Source: Limisoma sp963601185
GTDB taxonomy: Bacteria; Bacteroidota; Bacteroidia; Bacteroidales; Muribaculaceae
DNA length: 64,000 bases
Direction of reading: 5' to 3'
Assembly: GCA_963601185.1 (NCBI GenBank)
Contig: CAVCEE010000011.1
Coordinates: 1-64,000 of the forward strand
Numbering within the stretch: the first letter of the stretch is position 1; every line of letters begins with the position of its first letter. The notes under the pieces are model-generated. The model was given only the letters and a program-made list of their open reading frames with translations. It made no database searches and was not told the DNA's origin. Below are positions 43,104 to 51,517 of the stretch, piece after piece. The position numbers and the translations under genes were made by a program.

Positions 43104-44897
43104 CTATTTTTCGCCTGTTTCAGCACTGATTTCCGACTTCAACCGCCTGTAGAACTCCTCTTTTTCGTAGAGCGAGGCATTCAGCACACGGGTTTTGTAA
43201 CTCTTGATTGTGTTGACCGAATAGTTGAGCGATCGCGCCAAGTCCTCGTTCTTGGTGATGCCAAGACGGATGAGGGCAAAGATGCGCATCTCGGCTGAGA
43301 AGCGTTCGCCGGCTTTAGGCTGAATCTGGCAGTCGGGGCGCAGAAGTGCATTGAAACTGTCGCAGAAATCGGGGAACATCAGTTGCAGAATGTTGTCCAA
43401 CTGATAGAACGAGTCGAAGGCATCGCCCTTCTGTGCGTCAAACACATTGCGGATGCCGTCGTAGTCGCGGATGGTGAGACGGCGCAACACCTCCTTGCGG
43501 AGTTTCTCGATTGCCAGTTGGTGGTTTGCGCTGCTCACAATCAGTTGTCCGAGCACCACTTCCTTGATATGCCCAGCCTCAAGGAGTTCTTTGTTGATGT
43601 TGGCAATCATAGTGTTCTTCTCGCTGAGATTTTGCATCTGCGACTCGATGAGCGACTTCTGCCGGTGCAGAGCCTTGCGCTGCTTCATTATCACGATTGC
43701 CACCACAACCAGAAGTACTACGACTATGCTCAGGAATACCAAACCGATGATGAGCCACATCTTCTGCCGCTGAACCGTTTGGTTAAGATCCACACCGATG
43801 TGAGGGTAACTGCAAGCGATTTCCGAATAGCGGTACTTGGAATGGTACTGAAAGGCATTGTTCATCGCCACGTTGATGAGCATAAACGAGCGCGAAATGT
43901 CGCCGGTGATATACGCCACCTCCGCAATCTTCCTGGCAGCCGCATATTCGTGCGAGCCGCGCTTTATCTCCATGATTGCCGACTGGCTGATGAACTCAGC
44001 CGCCTTCGCATAGTCACGCATACCCATATAGTTATAGCCGAGGTTGCCTACGGCATAGGCATAATAGTCGCACGCCGGAGAGAGTTTACCCAACAGCAGT
44101 TTGCTCTGCTCCACCGCCTCCTGATACCTTGTTTCGTGGAAATATATCTTCACAAGCATGTCGTTGAGCAAATAGGAATCCGAGGGAACAATCTTCGCCA
44201 ATTCATCGTAGTAGTGCTGCATATTCTCGAGGTAAGTGTCCTTCGGGAAGAAGCGGTAAGGCGTGTAGAATCCGTTTTCAAACTCAAGATTGAATGCCGC
44301 AACAATATAGTTTATCCTTACGTCTTTCGAGCAATTCTCAGGCACGACATTTGCCAAAGCACTTGCGCCCTCGCGGAAGTAGCCGCTGTTGGTACAGGAT
44401 TTGGCCTTGTTGATATAGGCTTGAGCAAGATAGTCGTAGGCAGTCTGCTTCTGCGAGCCGGCAGAAGGTTCGATATCGGTTGTCGACTGCATCTGCAATG
44501 CAATCTCCTCACATTTCTGGGCACTTTGATATGCCAGTTCAAAATCAATCAGATATTGCAGTTCAAACAACTGCTCCCAAAGCCGGTATTGCTGGACCGG
44601 AGTATGCGCATCCTTGAGTTTTGCCTTGACAGCAGCAACGTCACTGTTCAGTTTTTCGTTGTATTTGGCTGTATCGGCAAGAGCCTTGCACACGTTGGTG
44701 ACATACGTCTCGACCTCACTGCGCACCTCGTTGACATACGAAGACCCCTTGGCTTCAAATTCCGCCTTCATCTGCCTCACGGGCATACGACTGATTGTCC
44801 CCGCCATATTGTTGTTCTGCGAAAAAGCCTGCAAAGAGCAGCAGGCCAAACCGACGGCAATCGTCAGAGCCACGAAACATTTATGCAATCTCACCAT
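43104..44897 (-). CDS. DUF6377-type regulator: TPR sensor, membrane helix, HTH
   Basis: A 597-residue protein. A signal-like N-terminus is followed by a TPR-like helical periplasmic region (about 30-370), a transmembrane helix (about 383-408), a coiled coil and a C-terminal cytoplasmic part with a LuxR-like helix-turn-helix (RLGITKNEDLARSLNYSVNTIKSYKTRVLN). This matches Bacteroidetes one-protein sensor-regulators such as the SusR-like/DUF6377 group. It is the nearest regulator to the receptor/esterase operon downstream and may control it. Confidence 0.82.
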   Translation of the reverse strand: MVRLHKCFVALTIAVGLACCSLQAFSQNNNMAGTISRMPVRQMKAEFEAKGSSYVNEVRSEVETYVTNVCKALADTAKYNEKLNSDVAAVKAKLKDAHTPVQQYRLWEQLFELQYLIDFELAYQSAQKCEEIALQMQSTTDIEPSAGSQKQTAYDYLAQAYINKAKSCTNSGYFREGASALANVVPENCSKDVRINYIVAAFNLEFENGFYTPYRFFPKDTYLENMQHYYDELAKIVPSDSYLLNDMLVKIYFHETRYQEAVEQSKLLLGKLSPACDYYAYAVGNLGYNYMGMRDYAKAAEFISQSAIMEIKRGSHEYAAARKIAEVAYITGDISRSFMLINVAMNNAFQYHSKYRYSEIACSYPHIGVDLNQTVQRQKMWLIIGLVFLSIVVVLLVVVAIVIMKQRKALHRQKSLIESQMQNLSEKNTMIANINKELLEAGHIKEVVLGQLIVSSANHQLAIEKLRKEVLRRLTIRDYDGIRNVFDAQKGDAFDSFYQLDNILQLMFPDFCDSFNALLRPDCQIQPKAGERFSAEMRIFALIRLGITKNEDLARSLNYSVNTIKSYKTRVLNASLYEKEEFYRRLKSEISAETGEK

Positions 44898-45014
44898 AGT
44901 TTTTCATTCTTATCGGTTTCACGAATATTGGTAAATTTTAAAGTAGCGCAATCTGCAATATTTCCTTGCATTTTTGTTATCAATGCGTCAATAATCCTTT
45001 TTTGTTAGGTTCTG

Positions 45015-45022
45015 CAAATTTA
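45015..45022 (-). promoter_or_regulatory. -7 box of the DUF6377 regulator gene
   Basis: The minus strand reads TAAATTTG, giving a leader of about 110 nt to ATG 44897. No good -33 at 19-21 nt. Confidence 0.45.
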
Positions 45023-45180
45023 ATGATTTTTTCCAAATGTTGCCCTAAATAATCCCGAGGGAAAACCTCGATGCGCAGATAAATCTTATCAGCAAGAGAA
45101 AGCACCTCGTAGTGGATGCCGTGTCCAACACCGACAAAATATCGGCATATAGGATTCCCCAAAAGACAAGTCAGACCGTT

Positions 45181-45234
45181 AAAATGTAAAAAGTTACGGA
45201 GAAAGTAAATATTCTCCGTAACTTTTTACATTTT
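45181..45234. terminator. 23-bp perfect hairpin downstream of rpe
   Basis: Bases 45181-45203 and 45212-45234 are perfect reverse complements around an 8-nt loop. The arms contain AAAAAGTTACGGAGAA and TTCTCCGTAACTTTTT, so a T-run lies inside the stem in either direction. It is placed 26 nt after the rpe stop (minus). A terminator is likely; it is unusually long and perfect. Confidence 0.7.
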
Positions 45235-45259
45235 GTTTTCGGAATGCTTTCCGAAGCCT

Positions 45260-45904
45260 TTACAGATTTTTCAGGCGGGAAATGCGGTCAAGCGGGTCTT
45301 CTGCTCCGAAGACGTAGTTGCCTGCCACAAGGATGTCGGCACCGGCTTCCTTGAGCAGTTTGCCTGTCTCCTCATTGACACCTCCGTCGACCTCAATCAA
45401 GGCGTGCGCACCGCACAGGGAGATGAGGTCCCGCAGTTCGCGCACTTTCTTCACCGAATTTTGGATGAATTTCTGACCTCCGAATCCCGGATTTACCGAC
45501 ATAATGAGTGCGAGATCGATGTCCTCGATGATGTCGTCGAGCATAGCAACCGGAGTGGCTGGGTTGATGGTCACGCCGGCTTTCATCCCGGCTTCCTTGA
45601 TTTGCTGCACCACGCGCGAGAGGTGGGTGCAAGCCTCAAGATGCACGTTCATATAAGTTGCGCCGAGGTCCTTCACCTCCTTTATAAACTTCTGCGGCTC
45701 TACAATCATCAGATGCACATCGAGTGGCTTCGTGCAGATGTTCTTCAGATTTTTAAGCACCGGGAAACCGAAGGAAATGTTAGGCACAAACACTCCGTCC
45801 ATAATGTCAAGGTGAAGCAACTCTGCTTCACTCTTATTTATCATTTCCACGTCCTTCTGCAAGTTGCAGAAATCAGCAGAAAGCAATGATGGCGATACAA
45901 TCAT
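45260..45904 (-). CDS. rpe: Ribulose-phosphate 3-epimerase
   Basis: A 214-residue TIM-barrel epimerase interconverting ribulose-5-phosphate and xylulose-5-phosphate in the pentose phosphate pathway. Motifs are SLLSADFCNLQKDVEMI, LHLDIMDGVFVPNISFG, DVHLMIVEP, VNPGFGGQKFI and IEVDGGVNEETGKLL. The length is normal. It starts 5 nt after the DedA stop and ends before a strong hairpin. Confidence 0.97.
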   Translation of the reverse strand: MIVSPSLLSADFCNLQKDVEMINKSEAELLHLDIMDGVFVPNISFGFPVLKNLKNICTKPLDVHLMIVEPQKFIKEVKDLGATYMNVHLEACTHLSRVVQQIKEAGMKAGVTINPATPVAMLDDIIEDIDLALIMSVNPGFGGQKFIQNSVKKVRELRDLISLCGAHALIEVDGGVNEETGKLLKEAGADILVAGNYVFGAEDPLDRISRLKNL

Positions 45905-45909
45905 AGTTA

Positions 45910-46557
45910 TTATTTTGACTTCTTTTTAAGCAAGTTGTAGGCAATGAATGCGACAATCACGGCAAGCACCGCATAGCCGGCATAGGAAAGATATGAGTTG
46001 TAGTGCTCAATCTGATTCAGCAAATCGTCGGGCTTCACAAACGTTGACAGCCACACACCAAGGGCTGCAAGAATAGCGTTCCAGATGCCAGCACCGAGAG
46101 CAGTGAAAACAAAGAACTTGCCCAGATTCATCCGCGCCAATCCAGCAGGGATACTAATCAGTTGGCGCACAGCAGGAAGCAAGCGACCGACAAACGTTGA
46201 TATAGCACCGTGCTTATAGAAATAAGCCTCGGCATTTGCCACCTTAGCCTCGTCGATAAGGCAGATATGCCCAATCCGGCTGTTGGCAAACTGGTAGATT
46301 AGCGGACGGCCGAGCCACACCGATAATCCGTAGTTGACCAATGCTCCGATAATCGCACCGACAGTGGCAAGCGCAACGATGCAATACACGTCGATATGCC
46401 CATAGGACCATGCAAAATAGGCAGCCGGGGGAACGACAATCTCCGAAGGGAAAGGGATAAACGAACTTTCAACCGCCATCAAAGCCACGACCAAAAGGTA
46501 GGCTGTCAGGGGATCGCTAAGCATCCCGACAAACCAATTGTAGATTTCCAATACCAT
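45910..46557 (-). CDS. DedA family membrane protein
   Basis: A 215-residue DedA/VTT-domain protein with about five membrane segments. The conserved features are SFIPFPSEIVVPPAA, GALVNYGLSVWLGRP and GRLLPAVRQLISIPAGLARM. DedA proteins have been linked to undecaprenyl phosphate recycling and phospholipid flipping. It is followed after 5 nt by rpe, a loose operon with no obvious functional link. Confidence 0.9.
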   Translation of the reverse strand: MVLEIYNWFVGMLSDPLTAYLLVVALMAVESSFIPFPSEIVVPPAAYFAWSYGHIDVYCIVALATVGAIIGALVNYGLSVWLGRPLIYQFANSRIGHICLIDEAKVANAEAYFYKHGAISTFVGRLLPAVRQLISIPAGLARMNLGKFFVFTALGAGIWNAILAALGVWLSTFVKPDDLLNQIEHYNSYLSYAGYAVLAVIVAFIAYNLLKKKSK

Positions 46558-46576
46558 AAGAATTAAATATTTGTTG

Positions 46577-46584
46577 CAAAAATA
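46577..46584 (-). promoter_or_regulatory. -7 box of dedA-rpe
   Basis: The minus strand reads TATTTTTG, 19 nt upstream of ATG 46557. The -33 element is weak. Confidence 0.5.
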
Positions 46585-46626
46585 ACACTCCTACTCTATA
46601 TAACACCTATCTTGCGGAACAATTCA

Positions 46627-46640
46627 GCGGATTTCTCCGC
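46627..46640 (-). terminator. Small GNRA-loop hairpin between the CPBP and dedA genes
   Basis: In the minus-strand RNA GCGGA-GAAA-UCCGC forms a 5-bp stem with a GAAA tetraloop, 18 nt after the CPBP stop. No U-run follows; a weak terminator or processing site. Confidence 0.3.
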
Positions 46641-46658
46641 TTTTGCCTCTGCAAATGG

Positions 46659-47537
46659 TCAACAGTTGCCACGCTCAAGGAGTTTCCTGTAGACAACCAT
46701 CAAAGCCACAGTAAGCACGGCACTCGCCACGACAAGCCACGGCGACGAAGCGCCAACCTCTGAAGCCCCCGCATCCGCCATACCGTTATGCTGCATCCAA
46801 GTGAGCACCACAACAGAAGAGTTGTTGTAGGCATGGGCAATGACCGGCACCCAAAGCGAGCCGCTCCAAAGGTAAGCATAGCCGAAGATTGCACCAAGCA
46901 AAAGTCGCGGCACAAAGCCATAAAACTGGAAATGGAGCGCGCTGAACACAAATGCCGCCACCCACACCGCCAAGTGGCGGTTGTGCATACCTTTCACAAA
47001 CACCTTCTGGAGTGCGCCGCGGAAGAACGTTTCCTCCCCAAGACCAGTGACTACGCCCACGGTAGCCACCGTGGCAAGCAACCCCCAGACCGACGTGGAA
47101 CTCATCAGCGCGTCAGTGGTTTTCTCCGCCGACTCTTCCAGTGCCCTCATCCAGTCTTCAACCGGCTTGAGCGAGTCGGGCAACGTCATCGATGCATTCC
47201 AGTCCACAGTCCAGTTCAACGCCGGAGTAGCCACAATGAGAATCACGATTACACCCAACGCCCCCAACAGCGACGGCGTTTTCGACAAGCCAAGAAACCG
47301 AGCCGGTCTTCCTGCAATAAGCATTCCCAGCATCACCGCCGGAAGGAGAAACAAAAACAAGTCCTGCACTATCGTTCCCAGCCACAAAACCGACACCATG
47401 TCGAGCCCTGGAATTGCATTCAGCAACGGCACCGACAATGCAGTGAGAAACAGTCCGAGCACCAATCCCGAAGCCAGGACAGCAAGCGACTTGGCAACAG
47501 GGAAATCCGTTGACATTCTATTCTGAAACATAGTCAT
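46659..47537 (-). CDS. CPBP family intramembrane metalloprotease
   Basis: A 292-residue protein with about eight hydrophobic segments. The CPBP (CAAX protease/bacteriocin-processing, Abi) motifs are present: EETFFRGALQKVF (EExxxR), HFQFYGF and HAYNNSSVV supplying the metal-binding histidines. Substrates in Bacteroidetes are generally unknown. Start 47537 (MTMFQ) is just after the ligA stop; a TTG at 47546 would overlap ligA. It is probably co-transcribed with ligA. Confidence 0.85.
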   Translation of the reverse strand: MTMFQNRMSTDFPVAKSLAVLASGLVLGLFLTALSVPLLNAIPGLDMVSVLWLGTIVQDLFLFLLPAVMLGMLIAGRPARFLGLSKTPSLLGALGVIVILIVATPALNWTVDWNASMTLPDSLKPVEDWMRALEESAEKTTDALMSSTSVWGLLATVATVGVVTGLGEETFFRGALQKVFVKGMHNRHLAVWVAAFVFSALHFQFYGFVPRLLLGAIFGYAYLWSGSLWVPVIAHAYNNSSVVVLTWMQHNGMADAGASEVGASSPWLVVASAVLTVALMVVYRKLLERGNC

Positions 47538-47538
47538 T

Positions 47539-49542
47539 CTATTCAATCATTTTCAAAAATTCCTCTTCACCGATGATCGGTATGCCCAGCGACTTCGCCT
47601 TCTCCAACTTTGCCGGTCCCATATTCGCACCAGCAAACACGAAATCGGTCTTCTTCGAAATCGACCCCGAGTTTTTTCCGCCGTTGCGCTCAATCATCGC
47701 CTTGTATTCATCGCGCGAATGATGCTCAAACACGCCGCTTATCACAATCGTTTTGCCGGCAAGACGGTCGGTCTTCGTTTGCATTGCATCCTCAGAGATG
47801 CTCATCTGCAATCCGGCTCTGCGCAGACGTTCCACGATAGCCACATTCTCCTCTTTGTGGAAGAACGCCACCACGCTCTCGGCAATCACCTGCCCGATTT
47901 CATCGATTGCAGTCAACTGCTCCATCGAGGCTGTCATCAGATTGTCGATTGAGCCAAAGGCAAACGCCAGTTTTTTTGCAACAGTTTCGCCCACATTCGG
48001 GATAGACAACGCAAACACAACCCTCTCGAAAGGCACTTGCTTAGAAGCCTCGATGCCGCGGAGTATGCGCCGCGCCGTCAGTTCGCCCACGCGACCCACC
48101 ACGGTGAGTTTATCGTCAGTAAGGTCATATATGTCAGCCACGTTCTTCACAAGTCCCACGACAAACAACTGTTCAGCCGTTTCCTCGCCGATGCCGTCGA
48201 TGTTCATCATCCGGCGCCCCACGAAATGCTCAATGCGCCCTGTAATCTGCGGACGGCAACCGTCGCGGTTCGGGCACACCCACGCAGCCTCACCCTCGTT
48301 GCGCACAAGCGGAGTGCCGCATACTGGGCACGCCTTCACAAACTCCAGAGGCTTGCTTCCAGCCTCACGCCGCGAGAGTTCCACGCCTACAATCTTCGGT
48401 ATGATTTCGCCACCCTTCTCCACATACACATAATCGTTGTCGTGGATGTCGAGTTGGCGGATGATGTCCTCGTTGTGGAGCGACGCACGCTTCACTATAG
48501 TGCCTGAGAGCAACACCGGCTCAAGGTTTGCCACCGGAGTGATTGTGCCGAGACGACCGGTTTCAAACGACACCGATTTCAGTTTCGTTAGTTCACGCTC
48601 AGCCTGAAACTTATAGGCGATAGCCCAACGCGGAGATTTCGCCGTAGAGCCCAAAAACCGCTGCTGCTGAAGATTGTTCACCTTAAACACCAATCCGTCG
48701 GTAGCCACCTCCAGTTGCTTGCGCGCCTCAGCCCAATGGTCGATAAACGATTTCGCCTCGTCGATGTCGTGCAGCAGCGCCGTAGCATCCGACACCTTGA
48801 AGCCCCACTGGCGCAGAGCCTGAAGGCTGTCGTAGTGGGTGGAGAACGGCAGGTTGTCGCCGAGCAGGAAATAGAAATAAGCATCCAGACCGCGGCGCGA
48901 CACCTCCGCCGGATTCAGCGTTTTCAGCGTGCCGGCAGCCGCATTGCGTGGATTGGCGAGCAAGGGTTCTTCGTTAAACTCCCGTTCACGGTTGAGCGCG
49001 TCAAACGACTTCCACGGCATCACGATTTCACCTCTCACCTCAAACTTCTCCGGCCAGCCACTACCTGATAAGGTCAATGGCACGCTGCGGATGGTCTTCA
49101 CGTTGGTGGTCACATCATCTCCGTGCACTCCGTCGCCGCGCGTCACAGCACGCACCAGCCGCCCGTGCTCGTAGGTGACGGAAATCGACGTGCCGTCGAA
49201 CTTCATCTCCCCTACCAATTCGAGAGCACCGCCGCCAAGTTGCTGCTTGGTGCGACGCAGGAAGTCCTCAACCTCCTCAATCGAGTAGGTGTTGCCGAGC
49301 GACTGCATAGGGCGTTCGTGAGCCACCTGCTTGAAGCCCGGCGTAAGGTCGCTGCCCACCCTCTGCGTCGGCGACAACGGGTCGAAAAGTTCCTTGTGCT
49401 CAGCCTCAAGGTCCTGAAGACGGCGCATCATATCGTCGTACTCCTTGTCGGAGATTGTTGGCTGATTGAGCACATAGTAATTACGGTTGTGCTTGTTGAG
49501 TTCGTCGCGCAACCATTGTATTTCTGATTCAAACAAATCCAT
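47539..49542 (-). CDS. ligA: NAD-dependent DNA ligase
   Basis: A 667-residue ligase. The adenylation lysine lies in GEMKFDGTSI (K-x-DG); the OB fold follows; the four-cysteine zinc finger is CPVCGTPLV ... WVCPNRDGC; then HhH repeats (MNIDGIGEETAEQL, IPNVGETVAKKL) and a C-terminal BRCT domain (GKTIVISGVF). It seals nicks in replication and repair. ATG 49542 (MDLFESEIQWLRDEL) is preferred over an upstream in-frame start. Confidence 0.98.
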   Translation of the reverse strand: MDLFESEIQWLRDELNKHNRNYYVLNQPTISDKEYDDMMRRLQDLEAEHKELFDPLSPTQRVGSDLTPGFKQVAHERPMQSLGNTYSIEEVEDFLRRTKQQLGGGALELVGEMKFDGTSISVTYEHGRLVRAVTRGDGVHGDDVTTNVKTIRSVPLTLSGSGWPEKFEVRGEIVMPWKSFDALNREREFNEEPLLANPRNAAAGTLKTLNPAEVSRRGLDAYFYFLLGDNLPFSTHYDSLQALRQWGFKVSDATALLHDIDEAKSFIDHWAEARKQLEVATDGLVFKVNNLQQQRFLGSTAKSPRWAIAYKFQAERELTKLKSVSFETGRLGTITPVANLEPVLLSGTIVKRASLHNEDIIRQLDIHDNDYVYVEKGGEIIPKIVGVELSRREAGSKPLEFVKACPVCGTPLVRNEGEAAWVCPNRDGCRPQITGRIEHFVGRRMMNIDGIGEETAEQLFVVGLVKNVADIYDLTDDKLTVVGRVGELTARRILRGIEASKQVPFERVVFALSIPNVGETVAKKLAFAFGSIDNLMTASMEQLTAIDEIGQVIAESVVAFFHKEENVAIVERLRRAGLQMSISEDAMQTKTDRLAGKTIVISGVFEHHSRDEYKAMIERNGGKNSGSISKKTDFVFAGANMGPAKLEKAKSLGIPIIGEEEFLKMIE

Positions 49543-49624
49543 AGTTCTTCGTAATTTGCTACGAATATAGTCAACTTTTTCCAAAATTTGCCGCCGCGTT
49601 GCGTTCTTTTACACAGTTTGTAAC

Positions 49625-49632
49625 TATTTTTG
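49625..49632 (+). promoter_or_regulatory. -7 box directly before the glycosyltransferase operon
   Basis: TATTTTTG ends only 5 nt before ATG 49638. A TTG lies 23 nt upstream (49599-49601), slightly wide. Transcription would begin at or next to the start codon, giving a leaderless mRNA. Confidence 0.5.
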
Positions 49633-49637
49633 TAGAA

Positions 49638-50561
49638 ATGATGAAACTCAGTGTTGTCATACCCGTTTACCGCGTCGAGGCATTTCTGGAAAAATGCGTC
49701 GGCAGCGTGTTGTCGCAAGACGGCATCGGCCTTGAGGTTATCCTCGTCGACGACTGCTCGCCCGACGGGTGCGGCGTGCTGTGCGACCGCCTTGCCGAGG
49801 GCGACAGCAGAATAAAGGTGGTGCACCGGAGCGTCAACGGCGGACTCAGTGCCGCGCGCAACAGTGGCATAGCCATTGCATCGGGCGACCTGATTACGTT
49901 TGTCGATTCCGACGATTGGATTGCCCCCGACACCTATGCGCCCAACATCGAGTTGATGGAGCAGTGGGATGCCGACTGCATCGAGTTCCCGATAGCAGTG
50001 CACCACGGCAGCCCCACGGCGGAGGATTTCACCCCAAGTCTCAGTAATAAGACTGGCACGTTCGGCGACTGGTATGCGCATCGAGGCTATATGCACAGTT
50101 ATGCGTGTAACAAGATTTTCCGCCGCAACCTGTGGGGCGATACAAAGTTTCCCGAAGGCAAATATTTTGAGGACATAATGACCGTGCCCTACGTGCTCCA
50201 CCAGGCAAAGCGCATAGCGGCATCGACAGTGGGCCGCTACTACTATTGCGCAGCCAACGATGGAGCGATAACCCGGCAACCGTCGCTGAAAAAGGAACGC
50301 GACCTCACCGAAGGCAACATCCGCCTATTTGAGTTCGCCACAAGCCGATGCCACCTCGACGATGCCACTCTTTATCATCACTTTATGGAAATTCTCAACC
50401 GCCAAATCAGTCTGCTAAAGATTGGCGGCGACCTAATATTGCCGACGTTTAAGGTGAGATGGCGGCACGCTTTCCTTTCCCAGCCGCTCCGGCAGCGCAT
50501 CAAGTGCCTGCTGTGGCTGACTCTCGGCAAAAACGGATTCTTCAAACTCTTTACGCGATGA
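49638..50561 (+). CDS. Family 2 glycosyltransferase (first of three)
   Basis: A 307-residue GT-A glycosyltransferase with KLSVVIPVYRVEAFLEKCV, EVILVDDCSPDG, GLSAARNSGIAIASGD and the DxD-type VDSDDW. Start 49638 (MMKLS) or the next codon is chosen because the promoter box lies directly upstream. The stop overlaps the next start (ATGA), beginning a three-enzyme chain. The acceptor glycan (surface polysaccharide or protein glycan) is unknown. Confidence 0.88.
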   Translation: MMKLSVVIPVYRVEAFLEKCVGSVLSQDGIGLEVILVDDCSPDGCGVLCDRLAEGDSRIKVVHRSVNGGLSAARNSGIAIASGDLITFVDSDDWIAPDTYAPNIELMEQWDADCIEFPIAVHHGSPTAEDFTPSLSNKTGTFGDWYAHRGYMHSYACNKIFRRNLWGDTKFPEGKYFEDIMTVPYVLHQAKRIAASTVGRYYYCAANDGAITRQPSLKKERDLTEGNIRLFEFATSRCHLDDATLYHHFMEILNRQISLLKIGGDLILPTFKVRWRHAFLSQPLRQRIKCLLWLTLGKNGFFKLFTR

Positions 50562-51517
50562 TTTCCATAAGTTTCATAATCCCATACTACAACCTTGAGA
50601 AGGAATTGCTGCTACGTGCCGTAGACAGCATTGCCCTCGCACATTTGGATTGCGACTATGAGATTATCGTGATTGACGACGGCACGCCCAACAGCCACGC
50701 TGAAGAGTGGCTCAGCGGAAAGCCGCGCGTGCGCTGTTTCCGCCAAGACAACGGCGGACTGAGTGCTGCACGCAACACCGGCATCAGCCTCGCCACGAAA
50801 GACTATATCCAGTTTCTCGACGGCGACGACTACCTTTTTCCGTCGGCATACCGCAAGATGGTGGATTTGCTCCAGCGAGAGCAGCCGGACATACTACTGT
50901 TCCGCCACAAGAAGATTTCCAGCCAAGGCATCACCGACAAGATTCCGAAAGCAATTGGAAGCGAGCATTTTTCCGACGGCATCGACTATATGCTCAACCG
51001 CAACATCTTCGCCGGCGTGTGGAGTTACGTGTTTAAGCGGCAGACGCTCGGCAATCTGCGCTTTGTGCCAGGGATATTCCACGAGGACGAAGACTTCACC
51101 CCTCGTCTGCTTGCCAACAGCGGCAAGGTGATTGCCATCGATGCCGTGTGCTACGCCTACTATCAGCGGCAAGGCTCGATAATCAACAACAGCAACGGAG
51201 AGCGACTCGCCAAACGCTTCAACGACATAATGCAGATTCTGAAACGGATGAAGCAGTCGGCAGCGGAGACCGGCGACCTCCGCCTACGACAGGCATACAC
51301 CCGGCGCATCAACCAGTTGGCACTCGGAATACTCTACACTGCACTCACCGACCTCCCGTCGGTTCAGGACTCCATCGGCATTGCCGGACAACTGGCAACG
51401 GAAGGGCTCTGGCCACTGCCAAAAGCGCGCTACACACGGCGATACCGCTTGTTCCGCCGCCTCACCGACCGCCGTTGGAAACTGCGGATAATGAAATTTT
51501 TACTGAAACGGAGATGA
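50558..51517 (+). CDS. Family 2 glycosyltransferase (second of three)
   Basis: A 319-residue GT-A enzyme with SISFIIPYYNLEKELLLRAV, EIIVIDDGTPNSH, GGLSAARNTGISLATKD and LDGDDYLFP. It is a diverged relative of the preceding enzyme. ATG 50558 overlaps the upstream stop by 4 nt and the next gene starts within its stop, a translationally coupled arrangement. It probably adds a different sugar to the same glycan. Confidence 0.88.
   Translation: MISISFIIPYYNLEKELLLRAVDSIALAHLDCDYEIIVIDDGTPNSHAEEWLSGKPRVRCFRQDNGGLSAARNTGISLATKDYIQFLDGDDYLFPSAYRKMVDLLQREQPDILLFRHKKISSQGITDKIPKAIGSEHFSDGIDYMLNRNIFAGVWSYVFKRQTLGNLRFVPGIFHEDEDFTPRLLANSGKVIAIDAVCYAYYQRQGSIINNSNGERLAKRFNDIMQILKRMKQSAAETGDLRLRQAYTRRINQLALGILYTALTDLPSVQDSIGIAGQLATEGLWPLPKARYTRRYRLFRRLTDRRWKLRIMKFLLKRR

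Larger units (their letters stand above)
44898..45259. other. 360-bp intergenic region
   Basis: It holds the -7 box at 45015-45022 (minus) and the 23-bp perfect hairpin at 45181-45234. A minus-strand frame at 44980-45162 starting with TTG encodes about 60 residues (HYEVLSLADKIYLRIEVFP is a domain-like stretch) but has no ATG, and a consensus promoter lies inside it. It may be a gene remnant. I see nothing else. Confidence 0.45.

Noticed and set aside
44980..45162. 60-codon minus-strand frame between the DUF6377 gene and rpe
   Set aside because: It begins with TTG, has no ATG, and contains a TAAATTTG promoter box near its end. Some domain-like sequence is present, so a remnant is possible, but a functional gene is not supported.
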